Shown: positions 9,041-17,725 of the stretch, in pieces
How positions within the stretch are numbered: position 1 is the stretch's first letter
How the letters are laid out: the number at the start of each line of letters is the position of its first letter
Assembly: GCA_002840245.1 (NCBI GenBank)
Contig: PHAA01000026.1
Coordinates: forward strand, 24,371 to 88,370
Reading direction: 5' to 3'
Length of the DNA stretch: 64,000 nt
Source of the DNA: Firmicutes bacterium HGW-Firmicutes-15
GTDB taxonomy: Bacteria; Bacillota; Syntrophomonadia; Syntrophomonadales; Syntrophomonadaceae
Translations under genes and position numbers: made by a program
The notes under the pieces: model-generated
Told to the model about the DNA's origin: nothing
The model's database searches: none
Seen by the model: the letters and a program-made list of their open reading frames with translations, nothing else

Positions 9041-10306
9041 ATGGCAGCAATAGCAGTTGCAGTTTTTGTCTTGGCATATGGATTAATAATATCGGAAAAG
9101 CTTCATCGGGCAGTGATAAGTTTGGCCGGGGCTGTCATCATAATACTTTTTGGGATTTTGACCCAGGAAGAAGCAATTAGAGGCATCGATTTTAATACCA
9201 TAGGCTTATTAATAGGAATGATGATTATTGTTAATATTACCCGTAGAAGCGGCGTATTTGGCTATATCGCCATAAAGGCGGCCAAAATGTCTAGAGGAGA
9301 CCCGGTTAGATTGCTGGTACTCTTGACGATAATCACCGCCTTCTTATCAGCCTTTCTGGGTAGTGTAACCGTGGTGATGTTAATGGTGCCAGTCACATTT
9401 TCAATCACCGATAGACTTAATATAAAGCCTCATCCTTTTCTGCTATGCGAAATAATAGGTTCGAATATCGGAGGTACGGCTACCCCGGTCGGTGATCCTC
9501 CTAATATGCTTATTGCTTCAGCCACGGGTCTAGGATTTACGGATTTCATTGTAAACCTTACTCCGGTAGTTTTGGCCATTCTTGGTATAACGCTTGTATT
9601 AGTGGTTTTGATATACCGGCGCATACTTAAAGCAACTGAAGCAGACAAGCAGAAGGTTATGGAACTGAACGAGTTGGAGGCTATCAAGGATTGGCTTCTG
9701 CTAAAAAGATCTCTAATTATATTGGGTATTACTATAACGGGATTTGCTTTGCATAAGACCTTGCATCTGGAGACGGCGGTCATTGCTTTGGCAGGCGCAA
9801 TGATCCTGATGATAGTCACCCGGGAAGAGCCGGAAGAGATTATGCTTACGATAGAATGGGCTACCCTGTTCTTTTTTATGGGTTTATTCGTACTGGTTGA
9901 AGCTCTGGTTAAAGTAGGGGTTATTGAGAATTTGGCTATACAAGCACTAACTTTTACCCAGGGTAATTTCGCCTTAACTGCACTACTTGTGCTTTGGATG
10001 TCTGGGATAGCCTCGGCATTTGTGGATAATATTCCCTTTGTAGCAGCTATGATTCCGCTGATCAAGGATATTGGAGTGCTGACTGAAATGCCTATGGATC
10101 CACTATGGTGGTCATTAGCCTTGGGGGCGTGTCTGGGAGGGAATGGGACCGTGATTGGTGCTTCGGCTAATGTGGTTGTGGCAGGCATCAGCGATAGAAA
10201 TGGATATCACATTACTTTTATGGATTACCTGAAAATAGGATTTCCCTTAATGATAGTATCTCTGATCATTAGTACAGTATTTGTATACTTTATGTATTTA
10301 ATGTAA
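9041..10306 (+). CDS. Sodium/anion transporter of the ArsB/NhaD ion-transporter superfamily
   Basis: A 421-residue membrane protein with about 11 hydrophobic helices. Superfamily marks are NIGGTATPVGDPPNMLIAS in the middle, FVDNIPFVAAMIPL near residue 325, and GNGTVIGASANVVVAGIS with FMDYLKIGFP near the end, the typical pattern of P-protein/YbiR/ArsB-type carriers, which move sodium, protons, arsenite or organic anions. The frame is open to 8747, but a sigma-54 promoter lies inside that extension and AAAAGGAGGGGGTGG precedes the ATG at 9041. It is the first gene of the operon that ends with gcdB, so a role in the sodium cycle or in carboxylate uptake is likely but not proven. Confidence 0.8.
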   Translation: MAAIAVAVFVLAYGLIISEKLHRAVISLAGAVIIILFGILTQEEAIRGIDFNTIGLLIGMMIIVNITRRSGVFGYIAIKAAKMSRGDPVRLLVLLTIITAFLSAFLGSVTVVMLMVPVTFSITDRLNIKPHPFLLCEIIGSNIGGTATPVGDPPNMLIASATGLGFTDFIVNLTPVVLAILGITLVLVVLIYRRILKATEADKQKVMELNELEAIKDWLLLKRSLIILGITITGFALHKTLHLETAVIALAGAMILMIVTREEPEEIMLTIEWATLFFFMGLFVLVEALVKVGVIENLAIQALTFTQGNFALTALLVLWMSGIASAFVDNIPFVAAMIPLIKDIGVLTEMPMDPLWWSLALGACLGGNGTVIGASANVVVAGISDRNGYHITFMDYLKIGFPLMIVSLIISTVFVYFMYLM

Positions 10307-10381
10307 CCAATAGTAAAAACGTATGGTCTGAGATTGACTTGGATAATATGCGATCAAAAGATTGGGTGAGGGGGGAATGGG

Positions 10382-10474
10382 ATGTTTACAACAATGCAAA
10401 ATATTATCGGTGGGTTAGCCTGTTTATCTATTGCTGTGATATATGTAATACTCATCAGAAAGGAATTGCTCTAA
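10382..10474 (+). CDS. 30-residue single-helix membrane protein, possible decarboxylase subunit
   Basis: ATG 10382 to TAA 10474 encodes MFTTMQNIIGGLACLSIAVI followed by YVILIRKELL: one transmembrane helix and a short basic tail. GTGAGGGGGG lies just before the start. It sits directly upstream of a second one-helix protein and of gcdB. Small one-helix subunits (delta or gamma, OadG-like) are known in biotin-dependent decarboxylase pumps, so a structural role in the complex is a reasonable inference. Confidence 0.6.
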   Translation: MFTTMQNIIGGLACLSIAVIYVILIRKELL

Positions 10475-10498
10475 AAATAGTCTGATAGGAGGGATAAT

Positions 10499-10630
10499 AT
10501 GCAATCTATATCGTTAGCACTTCAGATTTATGGTCTGAGCTTCATAATAGCGTTTTTAGTCGCTGTTATGATCAAAGGTCTACTGTTCAGTATCCGGCAT
10601 TTCTCCCGCGATACTTCTGAAAAACAATAG
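10499..10630 (+). CDS. 43-residue OadG/GcdD-like small membrane subunit
   Basis: ATG 10499 to TAG 10630 with GGAGGG 6 bases before the start. The product begins MQSISLALQIYGLSFIIAFL, has one transmembrane helix up to about residue 25 and ends in a basic, charged tail (KGLLFSIRHFSRDTSEKQ). This layout, a single N-terminal helix plus a short cytoplasmic tail, is that of the gamma/delta subunit that holds the carboxyltransferase on the membrane beta subunit in OadG, MmdD and GcdD, only shorter than usual. It lies 29 bases upstream of gcdB. Confidence 0.65.
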   Translation: MQSISLALQIYGLSFIIAFLVAVMIKGLLFSIRHFSRDTSEKQ

Positions 10631-10659
10631 GGTGCAGATTAGAAAGTGAGGATAGTTTA

Positions 10660-11865
10660 ATGGATTTATTATATTTATTTCAGGGAATTGGTACCCTATG
10701 CGTACAAGAGCCGAAAATCGTAATAGGAAGAATCGCATTAGTGCTGATAGGTATGGCGCTGGTTTTTCTGGGGGCTAAAAAAACTTTGGAACCCCTCGTC
10801 ATGATACCGATGGGATTTGGAATGTCAGCTGTAAATGCCGGCATGCTCTTTTTTGATGCAAACAAAGTGGGGAATCTCTTAATAGATCCTTTGGTAACTG
10901 AGACAACTGCTTTGATGACTATTCTGCAAATTGATGCTTTTCAGCCTATCTATACTTTTGCTTTTAGCAATAATTTAATTGCCTGCATTGTATTCATGGG
11001 CATCGGGGTAATCAGCGATCTTAGCTACCTTATGGCATTTCCTTTTACCAGTATGCTGATTGCTATATGTGCAGAACTGGGTACAATAGTAACCTATCCG
11101 ATCGCAGTAGCTATGGGACTCACCCCGGGGCAAGCTGCTGCAGCTGCTATAGTCGGCGGTGCGGATGGCCCGTTGGTTCTCTTTTCATCGCTGATGTTGG
11201 CCCCAGAACTCTTTGTACCCATCACCGTTATTGCTTATCTATATTTGAGCCTGTGTTATGGAGGATATCCGTTCCTGATAAGGCTCCTGGTTCCCAAGGA
11301 ACTCAGAGGTATGAAGGTTAAAACCACCACAAAAGTTAATGTTACTTCCCAAGAAAAATTAATATTTTCCGTAGTTGCCTGTACCGTTCTGTGCTTTTTA
11401 TTACCGGCGGCGGCTCCGTTGTTATTGAGTTTCTTCCTGGGAATCGCTATAAGGGAATCAGGAGTTACCAGTTATATTAATATGATCGAGTCTACCTTTC
11501 TATACGCCGCAACTTTCTTTTTAGGATTAATGCTGGGAATCTTGTGCGATGCCAACACCATCTTAAATCCTACTATTCTTCCGCTTCTAATCCTGGGAGT
11601 AATTGCACTGGGAGTTTCCGGTATAGGTGGTATTATTGGCGGTTATATAGTCTATTTTATCAACCATAGGCAATTCAATCCGACTATCGGTATTGCCGGC
11701 GTATCTTGCGTACCTAGTACGGCCAAAATTGCACAACATGAAGTAGCCGCGGTTAAGAAATCAACCATTATTATTCAGTTTGCTATGGGGGCCAGTATCT
11801 GCGGTGTTCTCACCAGTGCCATCCTTACCGGCATATACATTACGGTTATACCGATGCTTAAATAA
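10660..11865 (+). CDS. gcdB: Sodium-pumping decarboxylase beta subunit GcdB/OadB/MmdB
   Basis: The membrane subunit that decarboxylates carboxybiotin and exports sodium ions. 401 residues with many hydrophobic helices. The family motifs are seen: GGADGPLVLFSS near residue 168, with the aspartate of the cytoplasmic sodium/proton region, and NPTIGIAGVSCVPSTAKIAQ near residue 345. It ends the sigma-54-driven operon with the two tiny membrane proteins; the partner subunits (biotin carrier and GcdA) are on the minus strand at 4941-8182. Similarity alone cannot separate glutaconyl-CoA from methylmalonyl-CoA or oxaloacetate pumps; the substrate is inferred from GcdA. Confidence 0.88.
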   Translation: MDLLYLFQGIGTLCVQEPKIVIGRIALVLIGMALVFLGAKKTLEPLVMIPMGFGMSAVNAGMLFFDANKVGNLLIDPLVTETTALMTILQIDAFQPIYTFAFSNNLIACIVFMGIGVISDLSYLMAFPFTSMLIAICAELGTIVTYPIAVAMGLTPGQAAAAAIVGGADGPLVLFSSLMLAPELFVPITVIAYLYLSLCYGGYPFLIRLLVPKELRGMKVKTTTKVNVTSQEKLIFSVVACTVLCFLLPAAAPLLLSFFLGIAIRESGVTSYINMIESTFLYAATFFLGLMLGILCDANTILNPTILPLLILGVIALGVSGIGGIIGGYIVYFINHRQFNPTIGIAGVSCVPSTAKIAQHEVAAVKKSTIIIQFAMGASICGVLTSAILTGIYITVIPMLK

Positions 11866-12025
11866 GGTCAGGGTAGGATAATTATATTATGTCCGAATAA
11901 TCAGACACGTGTACGGCAGACAACAACACATATTCGATAAACTTATTTGCAATATCCATTGGTACAAGTTAAGCCAGGCCTGACTCAATGCAGTTGCATT
12001 TTAAAAAGACAAAACTTAATAATTC

Positions 12026-12041
12026 TGGCACATAGTTTGCG
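12026..12041 (+). promoter_or_regulatory. Sigma-54 promoter of the CoA-transferase/beta-oxidation operon
   Basis: TGGCACA-TAGT-TTGCG, correct GG-GC spacing, 153 bases before the CoA-transferase ATG. The 11866-12193 gap holds this promoter, an upstream TGTC-N10-GACA palindrome near 11889-11906 and a 9-base G tract; no gene is seen in it. Confidence 0.82.
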
Positions 12042-12086
12042 TAATAAAAAAGATGAGATAAATTAGAAATTGAAAATGCTAATAAT

Positions 12087-12095
12087 GGGGGGGGG
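12087..12095 (+). repeat. Nine-base poly-G tract in the operon leader
   Basis: Nine consecutive G residues lie between the sigma-54 promoter and the CoA-transferase start, directly before a 7-codon open frame (ATG 12100). The tract could vary in length by slippage. Confidence 0.7.
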
Positions 12096-12193
12096 ATTTA
12101 TGCAGGGACACAACCGAAATTAGGACGTCTATCAAACGGAATATTTTTTCAATGCAGTCCGTCAATAATTCACATAAAAAAGGGAGGCCGGAA

Positions 12194-13540
12194 ATGGAAA
12201 ATTATATAGAACAATATAGAAATAAATTACGAACTCCAGATGAAGCGGTACAAGTTGTTAAATCCGGTGATTTTGTCTGGTATGGTCATTTTGCCATGGC
12301 TCCTCGAGCTTTAGACGAAGCTTTGGCTAAACGAGTCGGTGAAGTAACAGATGTTTGGATCAAGGGTGTATGTATTCTTTTTGATCCTAAAGTAGCCACG
12401 GCTGACCCAGACCATAAGTCTTTTACCTATCACAGCGGTCACTTCAGTGCTCATGACAGACATCTGGGAGACAAGGGTCTTTCCTATTATTTGCCTGGCA
12501 ACTATGGTCAGTGTCCTTGGAATGTGAGAATGGGCAATTATGGGAAAATAGCGGTAGCCATGATAATGACTACACCTCCTGATGCCAACGGCTATTTTAA
12601 TTTTGGGACATCATGTTCCTACGCTAAGCTCATTTGTGATCAAGCCGATGTAGTTATTCTAGAGGTAAACGAAAATGTGCCCTGGTGCCTGGGTGGGGAA
12701 CAGGAATGCATCCACATATCCGAGGTTGACTATATTGTGGAAAACACTATCCCGATGATTGCTTTCCCCTCAGAGTTTCCTGTTTCAGATGCTGAGAAAA
12801 AGATTGCAGGTTTAATTATAGATCAGCTTGAAGATGGGGCCACCTTACAATTTGGCATTGGAGCAATGCCGTCCATGATCGGTAAAATGATTGCTGACAC
12901 TGATCTTAAGGATCTGGGAATTCACTCGGAAATGATGGCCGATTGTTTCGTAGATTTAGTTGAAAAAGGTAAGGTCAACGGTGCCAAGAAAAATATTGAC
13001 CAGGGAAAGATCACCTACACCTTTGCCCTGGGATCCCAAAGACTATACGATTATATTGACCGGAATCCAGTTTGCGCAACTTTCCCCGTGGACATAACCA
13101 ACTCCCCTGCAAGAATGGCCATCAACGATAAGTTAATGTGCATTAACAATGCGGTGGAAATCGATCTGTTCAGCCAAATAAATTCGGAGTCCTCTGGTTT
13201 CAGAAATATTTCTGGCACCGGTGGCCAACTTGATTTTACCATAGGCGCAATGAATTCTAAAGGGGGAAAACCCTTTATTTGTATGACTTCTACCAAGGTT
13301 TCAAAAGGACAAACCCTTTCTCGAATTGTACCAGCCTTAAGTCCAGGTACTATTGTTACGGTTCCCAGAACTTTTGCTCCATATATAGTTACTGAATTTG
13401 GCATAGCCAATGTTATGGGCAAGTCGACCTACAAAAGGGCAGAGCTGCTCATTGATATTGCCCATCCGGATTTTCGCGATGACCTGATTAAAGCTGCCAC
13501 TCAGCAGGGCATCTGGACCCGGAGCAACAAAATAGATTAG
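12194..13540 (+). CDS. Acetyl-CoA hydrolase/transferase family CoA-transferase (butyryl- or 4-hydroxybutyryl-CoA:acetate type)
   Basis: A 448-residue class I CoA-transferase. The motif block GIGAMPS, then [12 protein letters not shown] with the catalytic glutamate that forms the glutamyl-CoA intermediate, then GTGGQLDF identify the 4-hydroxybutyrate/butyryl-CoA:acetate branch. It would activate a fatty acid with acetyl-CoA or release acetate. The ATG at 12194 has GGGAGG before it, while the frame upstream is leader. First gene of the long beta-oxidation operon, followed 32 bases later by a sodium symporter. Confidence 0.86.
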   Translation: MENYIEQYRNKLRTPDEAVQVVKSGDFVWYGHFAMAPRALDEALAKRVGEVTDVWIKGVCILFDPKVATADPDHKSFTYHSGHFSAHDRHLGDKGLSYYLPGNYGQCPWNVRMGNYGKIAVAMIMTTPPDANGYFNFGTSCSYAKLICDQADVVILEVNENVPWCLGGEQECIHISEVDYIVENTIPMIAFPSEFPVSDAEKKIAGLIIDQLEDGATLQFGIGAMPSMIGKMIADTDLKDLGIHSEMMADCFVDLVEKGKVNGAKKNIDQGKITYTFALGSQRLYDYIDRNPVCATFPVDITNSPARMAINDKLMCINNAVEIDLFSQINSESSGFRNISGTGGQLDFTIGAMNSKGGKPFICMTSTKVSKGQTLSRIVPALSPGTIVTVPRTFAPYIVTEFGIANVMGKSTYKRAELLIDIAHPDFRDDLIKAATQQGIWTRSNKID

Positions 13541-13572
13541 TTATCTAAAAATAATGCGAGGGGGAACTTGTA

Positions 13573-15000
13573 ATGTCTAATATTTTTTGGGTTGTGCTTT
13601 ACTTTGCCCTTACTGCCTGTATCGGTATTTGGATGATGAGGAAGAAGAGCAGTGTGGCGGACTTCTTTGTGGCCAAAAAAGGTCTGAGCTGGCTGCTGAT
13701 CATACCTCTGTTGTTCGCGGAAATGATCGCCGGGGCTGGGACGGTTGGAAATGCCGGCGACGCCTTTAAATATGGAATTTCCTCAGTATGGATGAACTGG
13801 GGAATGTCGCTTGGCGTAATATTTGTTCTAGTAACGGTAACCATTTTTTACCGGGTCATGGGCAACAAAAAGAACGTCATATCCGTACCTGAAGCCTTTA
13901 AGCACCGTTTTGACCAGAAGACCCGCATGGTCATGATGGCCATCCTGGTCCTAGTGTATATCATGCTTTTCGCTATGCAGCCCATAGCTGCCGCTTCCAT
14001 TCTGGCCCCGATGCTGGGTATTGCTAAGATGAAGCTGGTCTGGATAATGGGAATACTGTTCATACTCCTTACTGTCACAGGCGGCATGAAAGGGCTGGCC
14101 TGGATGAACGTGCTGCATTCCACCGTAATGTATCTCGGCCTGGGCATAGTAGCCTATGTGAGTGTCAAGGCGGCTGGTGGGATTGGCCACATGCAGGCGG
14201 TTCTGCCTCCCAGTTTCTTTGAATTTACCAAGCCCAGCCTTGGCATCGTAATCGGGACAGCCTTGGGCACCTGCCTTTCCTATGCGTGCGCATCCACCGT
14301 TGTGTCTACCATTTTTGGCGGAGCGACCATGAAAGATGTCAAAAAGGGTTTCTGGGGAGCTTCCATCTTAGTTCTAATCTTTGCTTTGTTCCCGGCCCTG
14401 ATCGGTATAGCCGCCAAAGTGGTTATGCCTAAAGCGGCGGCTGCCAGTGTGCTCTATACAATGGCCAACTATTCGGGCAACCTATACGGAGTCCTGGCTG
14501 CCATGGGTGTTTTAGCGGCTATACTTTCCACCGCTCCAGCTCTGCTGTTGATAACGGCGACCATGCTCACGCGTGACTTCTTCAAGAGCATAAAACCCGA
14601 TGCCACTGAAAAGCAGGAGCGGAGTTTTGCCAATTATAGCATGATTGCCCTAGGTCTTATAGCTACTTATATGGGAATGAATGCCACCTCCATCCTGGCC
14701 GGTCTGGTAGGCGCTTTCAACATTCGCGCCATAGCCGGTTTGGTCCTGGCCGTATCCCTGGTGTGGCCCAGAGTAGACAGCCGGGCGGCCTTCTGGTCCA
14801 TGCTGTTAGGCGGCCTAACGGCGGGTATCTGGCACTTTTCCGGCAACCCCTACAGTGTGTCTTCCCTCTGGCCTTCACTGATAGTCGGAGTTCCGCTTCT
14901 GGTAGGATTAACCCTCATGGCCAAAAATCCGGAATCCGATGGTTATCTAGTGTATAAGCAAGCTCTGGAAGAGAGCAATGCGGAGGGCGGAGTAGCCTAA
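13573..15000 (+). CDS. Sodium/solute symporter (SSS family)
   Basis: A 475-residue carrier of the SSS/SLC5 family with about 13 transmembrane helices. Typical signs are the DFFVAKKGLSWLL stretch after the first helix, AEMIAGAGTVGNAGDAFKYG on helices 1-2, TGGMKGLAWMNVLHS and the LTRDFFKSI loop. Its place between the CoA-transferase and acyl-CoA enzymes suggests uptake of a short-chain carboxylate such as butyrate or crotonate with sodium. This stretch looks richer in G and C than its neighbours, which may reflect separate origin. Confidence 0.85.
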   Translation: MSNIFWVVLYFALTACIGIWMMRKKSSVADFFVAKKGLSWLLIIPLLFAEMIAGAGTVGNAGDAFKYGISSVWMNWGMSLGVIFVLVTVTIFYRVMGNKKNVISVPEAFKHRFDQKTRMVMMAILVLVYIMLFAMQPIAAASILAPMLGIAKMKLVWIMGILFILLTVTGGMKGLAWMNVLHSTVMYLGLGIVAYVSVKAAGGIGHMQAVLPPSFFEFTKPSLGIVIGTALGTCLSYACASTVVSTIFGGATMKDVKKGFWGASILVLIFALFPALIGIAAKVVMPKAAAASVLYTMANYSGNLYGVLAAMGVLAAILSTAPALLLITATMLTRDFFKSIKPDATEKQERSFANYSMIALGLIATYMGMNATSILAGLVGAFNIRAIAGLVLAVSLVWPRVDSRAAFWSMLLGGLTAGIWHFSGNPYSVSSLWPSLIVGVPLLVGLTLMAKNPESDGYLVYKQALEESNAEGGVA

Positions 15001-15025
15001 GAAATTAGTATATCGTCATGGAGTT

Positions 15026-15069
15026 GGCGTCTCATCACAGCCGATTAATATTACGACGCCTTCTCCAGA
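15026..15069 (+). other. Inverted repeat after the symporter gene
   Basis: GGCGTC (15026-15031) and GACGCC (15055-15060) can pair over a 23-base loop and are followed within 20 bases by CCTTTTTTAA. It may be a weak terminator or a processing site within the operon. Confidence 0.35.
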
Positions 15070-15138
15070 CCTTTTTTAATTCGAGTAACGATTTAACTTG
15101 TGAAACATATTACACAATTATAGAAAGAAGGGTGAACA

Positions 15139-15855
15139 ATGTCATACAGAGATGAACCATACCAATTTATTAAGGTAACAATCGAGGATGATATTGCCAT
15201 TGTTCAATACAACCGCCCCGAGGCGTTAAATGCTGCCAATGCCCAGCTGGTAATGGAACGTAACGATGCCATCTATCAGGCCGGGATTGATCCGGAAATT
15301 AAAGTATTGATAATGACGGGTAATGATAAAGCGTACAGTGCAGGCGGGGGCACAAATCTTCCCAAACCGACTATTGCTATGATTGCAGGCTTCTGTTTCG
15401 GAGGCGGGTTTGAGAATGCTTTAAGCTGCGATTTGCGCATTGCTGCGGATAATGCCAAATTTGCACTGCCGGAAATAAATGTCGGTATATACCCGGGAGC
15501 CGGAGCTACTCAAAGATTGCCCCAGCATGTGTCGCTTTGTAAAGCCAAAGAGCTAGTATTTTTAGGGGAAACCTTTGACGCCCAAACAGCACTTGATCTA
15601 GGGTTGATAAATAAAGTGGTGCCGCTAGCGGAATTAAGAGAAACTACCATGGCTGTGGCCCGTAAGTTGGCCAAAAAGCCGGCATTTTCGTTAAGAATGG
15701 CGAAGGAAGCGCTCAACGCAGCCTGGAGTACTAGTCTGGAAAAGGGCATGCAGATTGAAACCCATGGTTGGGCGATGACTTATGGGACCAAAGATGCTAA
15801 AGAAGGCATGAATGCATTTTTAGAAAAACGCAAACCAGTTTATACAGGTGAATAG
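15139..15855 (+). CDS. Enoyl-CoA hydratase homologue with internal deletion
   Basis: A crotonase-family protein of 238 residues. Compared with the two other crotonases in this window (264 residues each, 20015 and 26137), it is colinear except for exactly 26 residues missing after the AGG of the oxyanion-hole loop: here AYSAGGG is followed directly by TNLPKPTIA. The usual AGGD aspartate and the following helix are gone. The catalytic glutamates in FGGGFENALSCD and ALPEIN remain. The frame is intact and the ribosome site (AGAAGGG) is good, so it is expressed, but hydratase activity is doubtful. In family terms it could be a structural partner, a changed-function enzyme or an early pseudogene. 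Confidence 0.8.
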   Translation: MSYRDEPYQFIKVTIEDDIAIVQYNRPEALNAANAQLVMERNDAIYQAGIDPEIKVLIMTGNDKAYSAGGGTNLPKPTIAMIAGFCFGGGFENALSCDLRIAADNAKFALPEINVGIYPGAGATQRLPQHVSLCKAKELVFLGETFDAQTALDLGLINKVVPLAELRETTMAVARKLAKKPAFSLRMAKEALNAAWSTSLEKGMQIETHGWAMTYGTKDAKEGMNAFLEKRKPVYTGE

Positions 15856-15873
15856 TAATTAGGAGGAATTATC

Positions 15874-17697
15874 ATGGAATTTAAATATAATGTTCGGGAT
15901 CTAAAATTTATCTTAAAAGAATGGCTGCCTACTGAGGAAGTATTAGCTTGTGACCGCTTTAAGGAATACTTCGGAATAGAGGATGTTGATCCGATTATGA
16001 CCGAGGCATATAAAGTTGCTCGCGAGGTAGTTAGCCCCATTAACGCCGAAGGTGACAAAAATCCGGTGAGATTTGAAAATGGTGAAGTTATCAGTCCTCC
16101 GGGGTATAAAGAAGTTTTTCAATTCTTACAGAAAAATGGATGGGGTTCCAGCAGCGAATGCATTGAGCTTGACGGTGGTATGCCCCTGGTGCTCTACAAA
16201 GCCGCTGCCGAAATGATTGCTGCAGCCTGTCCGGCTATGGGTTCAAACATAAAACTGACTTCCGGCGCTGCCAACTTAATTATCGAATTCGGAACCCAGG
16301 CTGACAAGGACAGATTCCTTCCCAAGATGCTTAGCGGTGATTGGCAGGGAACCATGAACCTAACAGAACCTTCGGCTGGCTCTGATGTTGGAGATGCTCT
16401 GACCAGATCCTATCCTACGGATGACCCCAGCATATGGAAGATCAAGGGAACCAAAATGTTTATTACCGCTGGAGATGGATCAATCTGTGAGAACACAGTT
16501 CATATGGTTTTAGCTCGTCCTCCGCAGGGTGCCAAGGGTTCAGCTGGTTTGGGTCTTTATATTGTTCCCAAGTTCTGGGTTGATGAAAATGGCAATATGG
16601 GAAAATCCAACGATGTTACCACTATTGCAATTGAACATAAGATGGGACTTAACGGTTCGGCAACCACTATGTTGAACTTCGGCGAAAATGACGAGTGCTA
16701 CGGAATTATGGTTGGCAAGGCTCCTGATGAAAAGGGTCGCTCCAAAGGCTTGGGAATGATGTTTAATATGATGAACGAATCCCGCATTGGAACCGGACAT
16801 AATGCAAACAATCAGGCTTCCGAAGCTTATGCTCTGGCAGCCCAATACACTATTGACCGTGTTCAGGGTTATATCAAGGGTCAAAGAGTTCCAATCATCA
16901 AGCATGCCGATGTCAGAAGAATGCTTATGGATATGAAAGCCCATACTGAAGGAATTAGAGCCATGATATTCAAGGGATTCTATAACTTGGACATTGCTGG
17001 AAATTCGAGTGATAAAGCCAAGGCTAAAGAATGTGCAGATGTTGCCGCTATATTGACTCCTCTGGTAAAGTGCTATGGCAGTGAAACTGCAGTATTGATG
17101 ACTGCTGAGGCCATTCAGTGTCTGGGTGGTGTAGGATACACCAAAGAGTACCCAGTAGAGCAGTATATGCGCGATTCCAAGGTGCTAACCATCTGGGAGG
17201 GAACCTCATTCATTCATGGTAATGATCTGGTTGGGCGCAAGATGACTATGGATGATGGTGTGCCATTTAAAAAATTTATGGCGAGCATTAAGGATTTCAT
17301 CGAATCCAATAATAGTGCACCTGGTTTAGAGAAAGATGTGGCTAGTTTAGGCAAAGCATATGAAGCTGCTGAAGAAATATGGCAACTAATTATGTCATGG
17401 CAGGCTAATAAGGCTGAGAAGGGTGAATTAATTAACCTTTATGCAATCAGGACATTGTTTATTTTTGCTCAGCTATATGTAGCTATGTGTCTTTTGGATC
17501 AGGCTATTGTTGCTAATAAGATTATTGCTGGTTTACCAGCCGATCACTTTGACCTGAACTTCTATAAAGGCAAAGTGGCCAGCGCCCGTTACTATGTGAA
17601 CAACTCGCTGCCTAACGTATTCACACTGGCACAAGTTATAAAGAATGCAGATACTACTGTTTTAGAAGTACCTGAAGAAGTGTTGATTGTTTCCTAA
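15874..17697 (+). CDS. Large acyl-CoA dehydrogenase
   Basis: A 607-residue acyl-CoA dehydrogenase of the long type with a C-terminal extension. FAD and substrate domain marks are NLTEPSAGSDVGDALT, KIKGTKMFITAGDG and RVPIIKHADVRRMLMDM; the catalytic glutamate is likely that of LTIWEGTSFIHGNDLVG near residue 440. Beyond residue about 455 there is an extra helical domain, as in the DmdC/long-chain group. Nineteen bases follow the short crotonase; TAGGAGG precedes the ATG. In a beta-oxidising anaerobe it would oxidise an acyl-CoA and pass electrons to ETF; chain length is not predictable. Confidence 0.88.
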   Translation: MEFKYNVRDLKFILKEWLPTEEVLACDRFKEYFGIEDVDPIMTEAYKVAREVVSPINAEGDKNPVRFENGEVISPPGYKEVFQFLQKNGWGSSSECIELDGGMPLVLYKAAAEMIAAACPAMGSNIKLTSGAANLIIEFGTQADKDRFLPKMLSGDWQGTMNLTEPSAGSDVGDALTRSYPTDDPSIWKIKGTKMFITAGDGSICENTVHMVLARPPQGAKGSAGLGLYIVPKFWVDENGNMGKSNDVTTIAIEHKMGLNGSATTMLNFGENDECYGIMVGKAPDEKGRSKGLGMMFNMMNESRIGTGHNANNQASEAYALAAQYTIDRVQGYIKGQRVPIIKHADVRRMLMDMKAHTEGIRAMIFKGFYNLDIAGNSSDKAKAKECADVAAILTPLVKCYGSETAVLMTAEAIQCLGGVGYTKEYPVEQYMRDSKVLTIWEGTSFIHGNDLVGRKMTMDDGVPFKKFMASIKDFIESNNSAPGLEKDVASLGKAYEAAEEIWQLIMSWQANKAEKGELINLYAIRTLFIFAQLYVAMCLLDQAIVANKIIAGLPADHFDLNFYKGKVASARYYVNNSLPNVFTLAQVIKNADTTVLEVPEEVLIVS

Positions 17698-17725
17698 ATA
17701 GCTTAAATGAATGGAGTGAAACAGA

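Noticed and set aside
9430..10188. Long antisense open frame opposite the ion transporter
   Set aside because: It is a shadow of a strongly supported membrane-protein gene; the product is a Ser/Ile/Thr-rich artefact.
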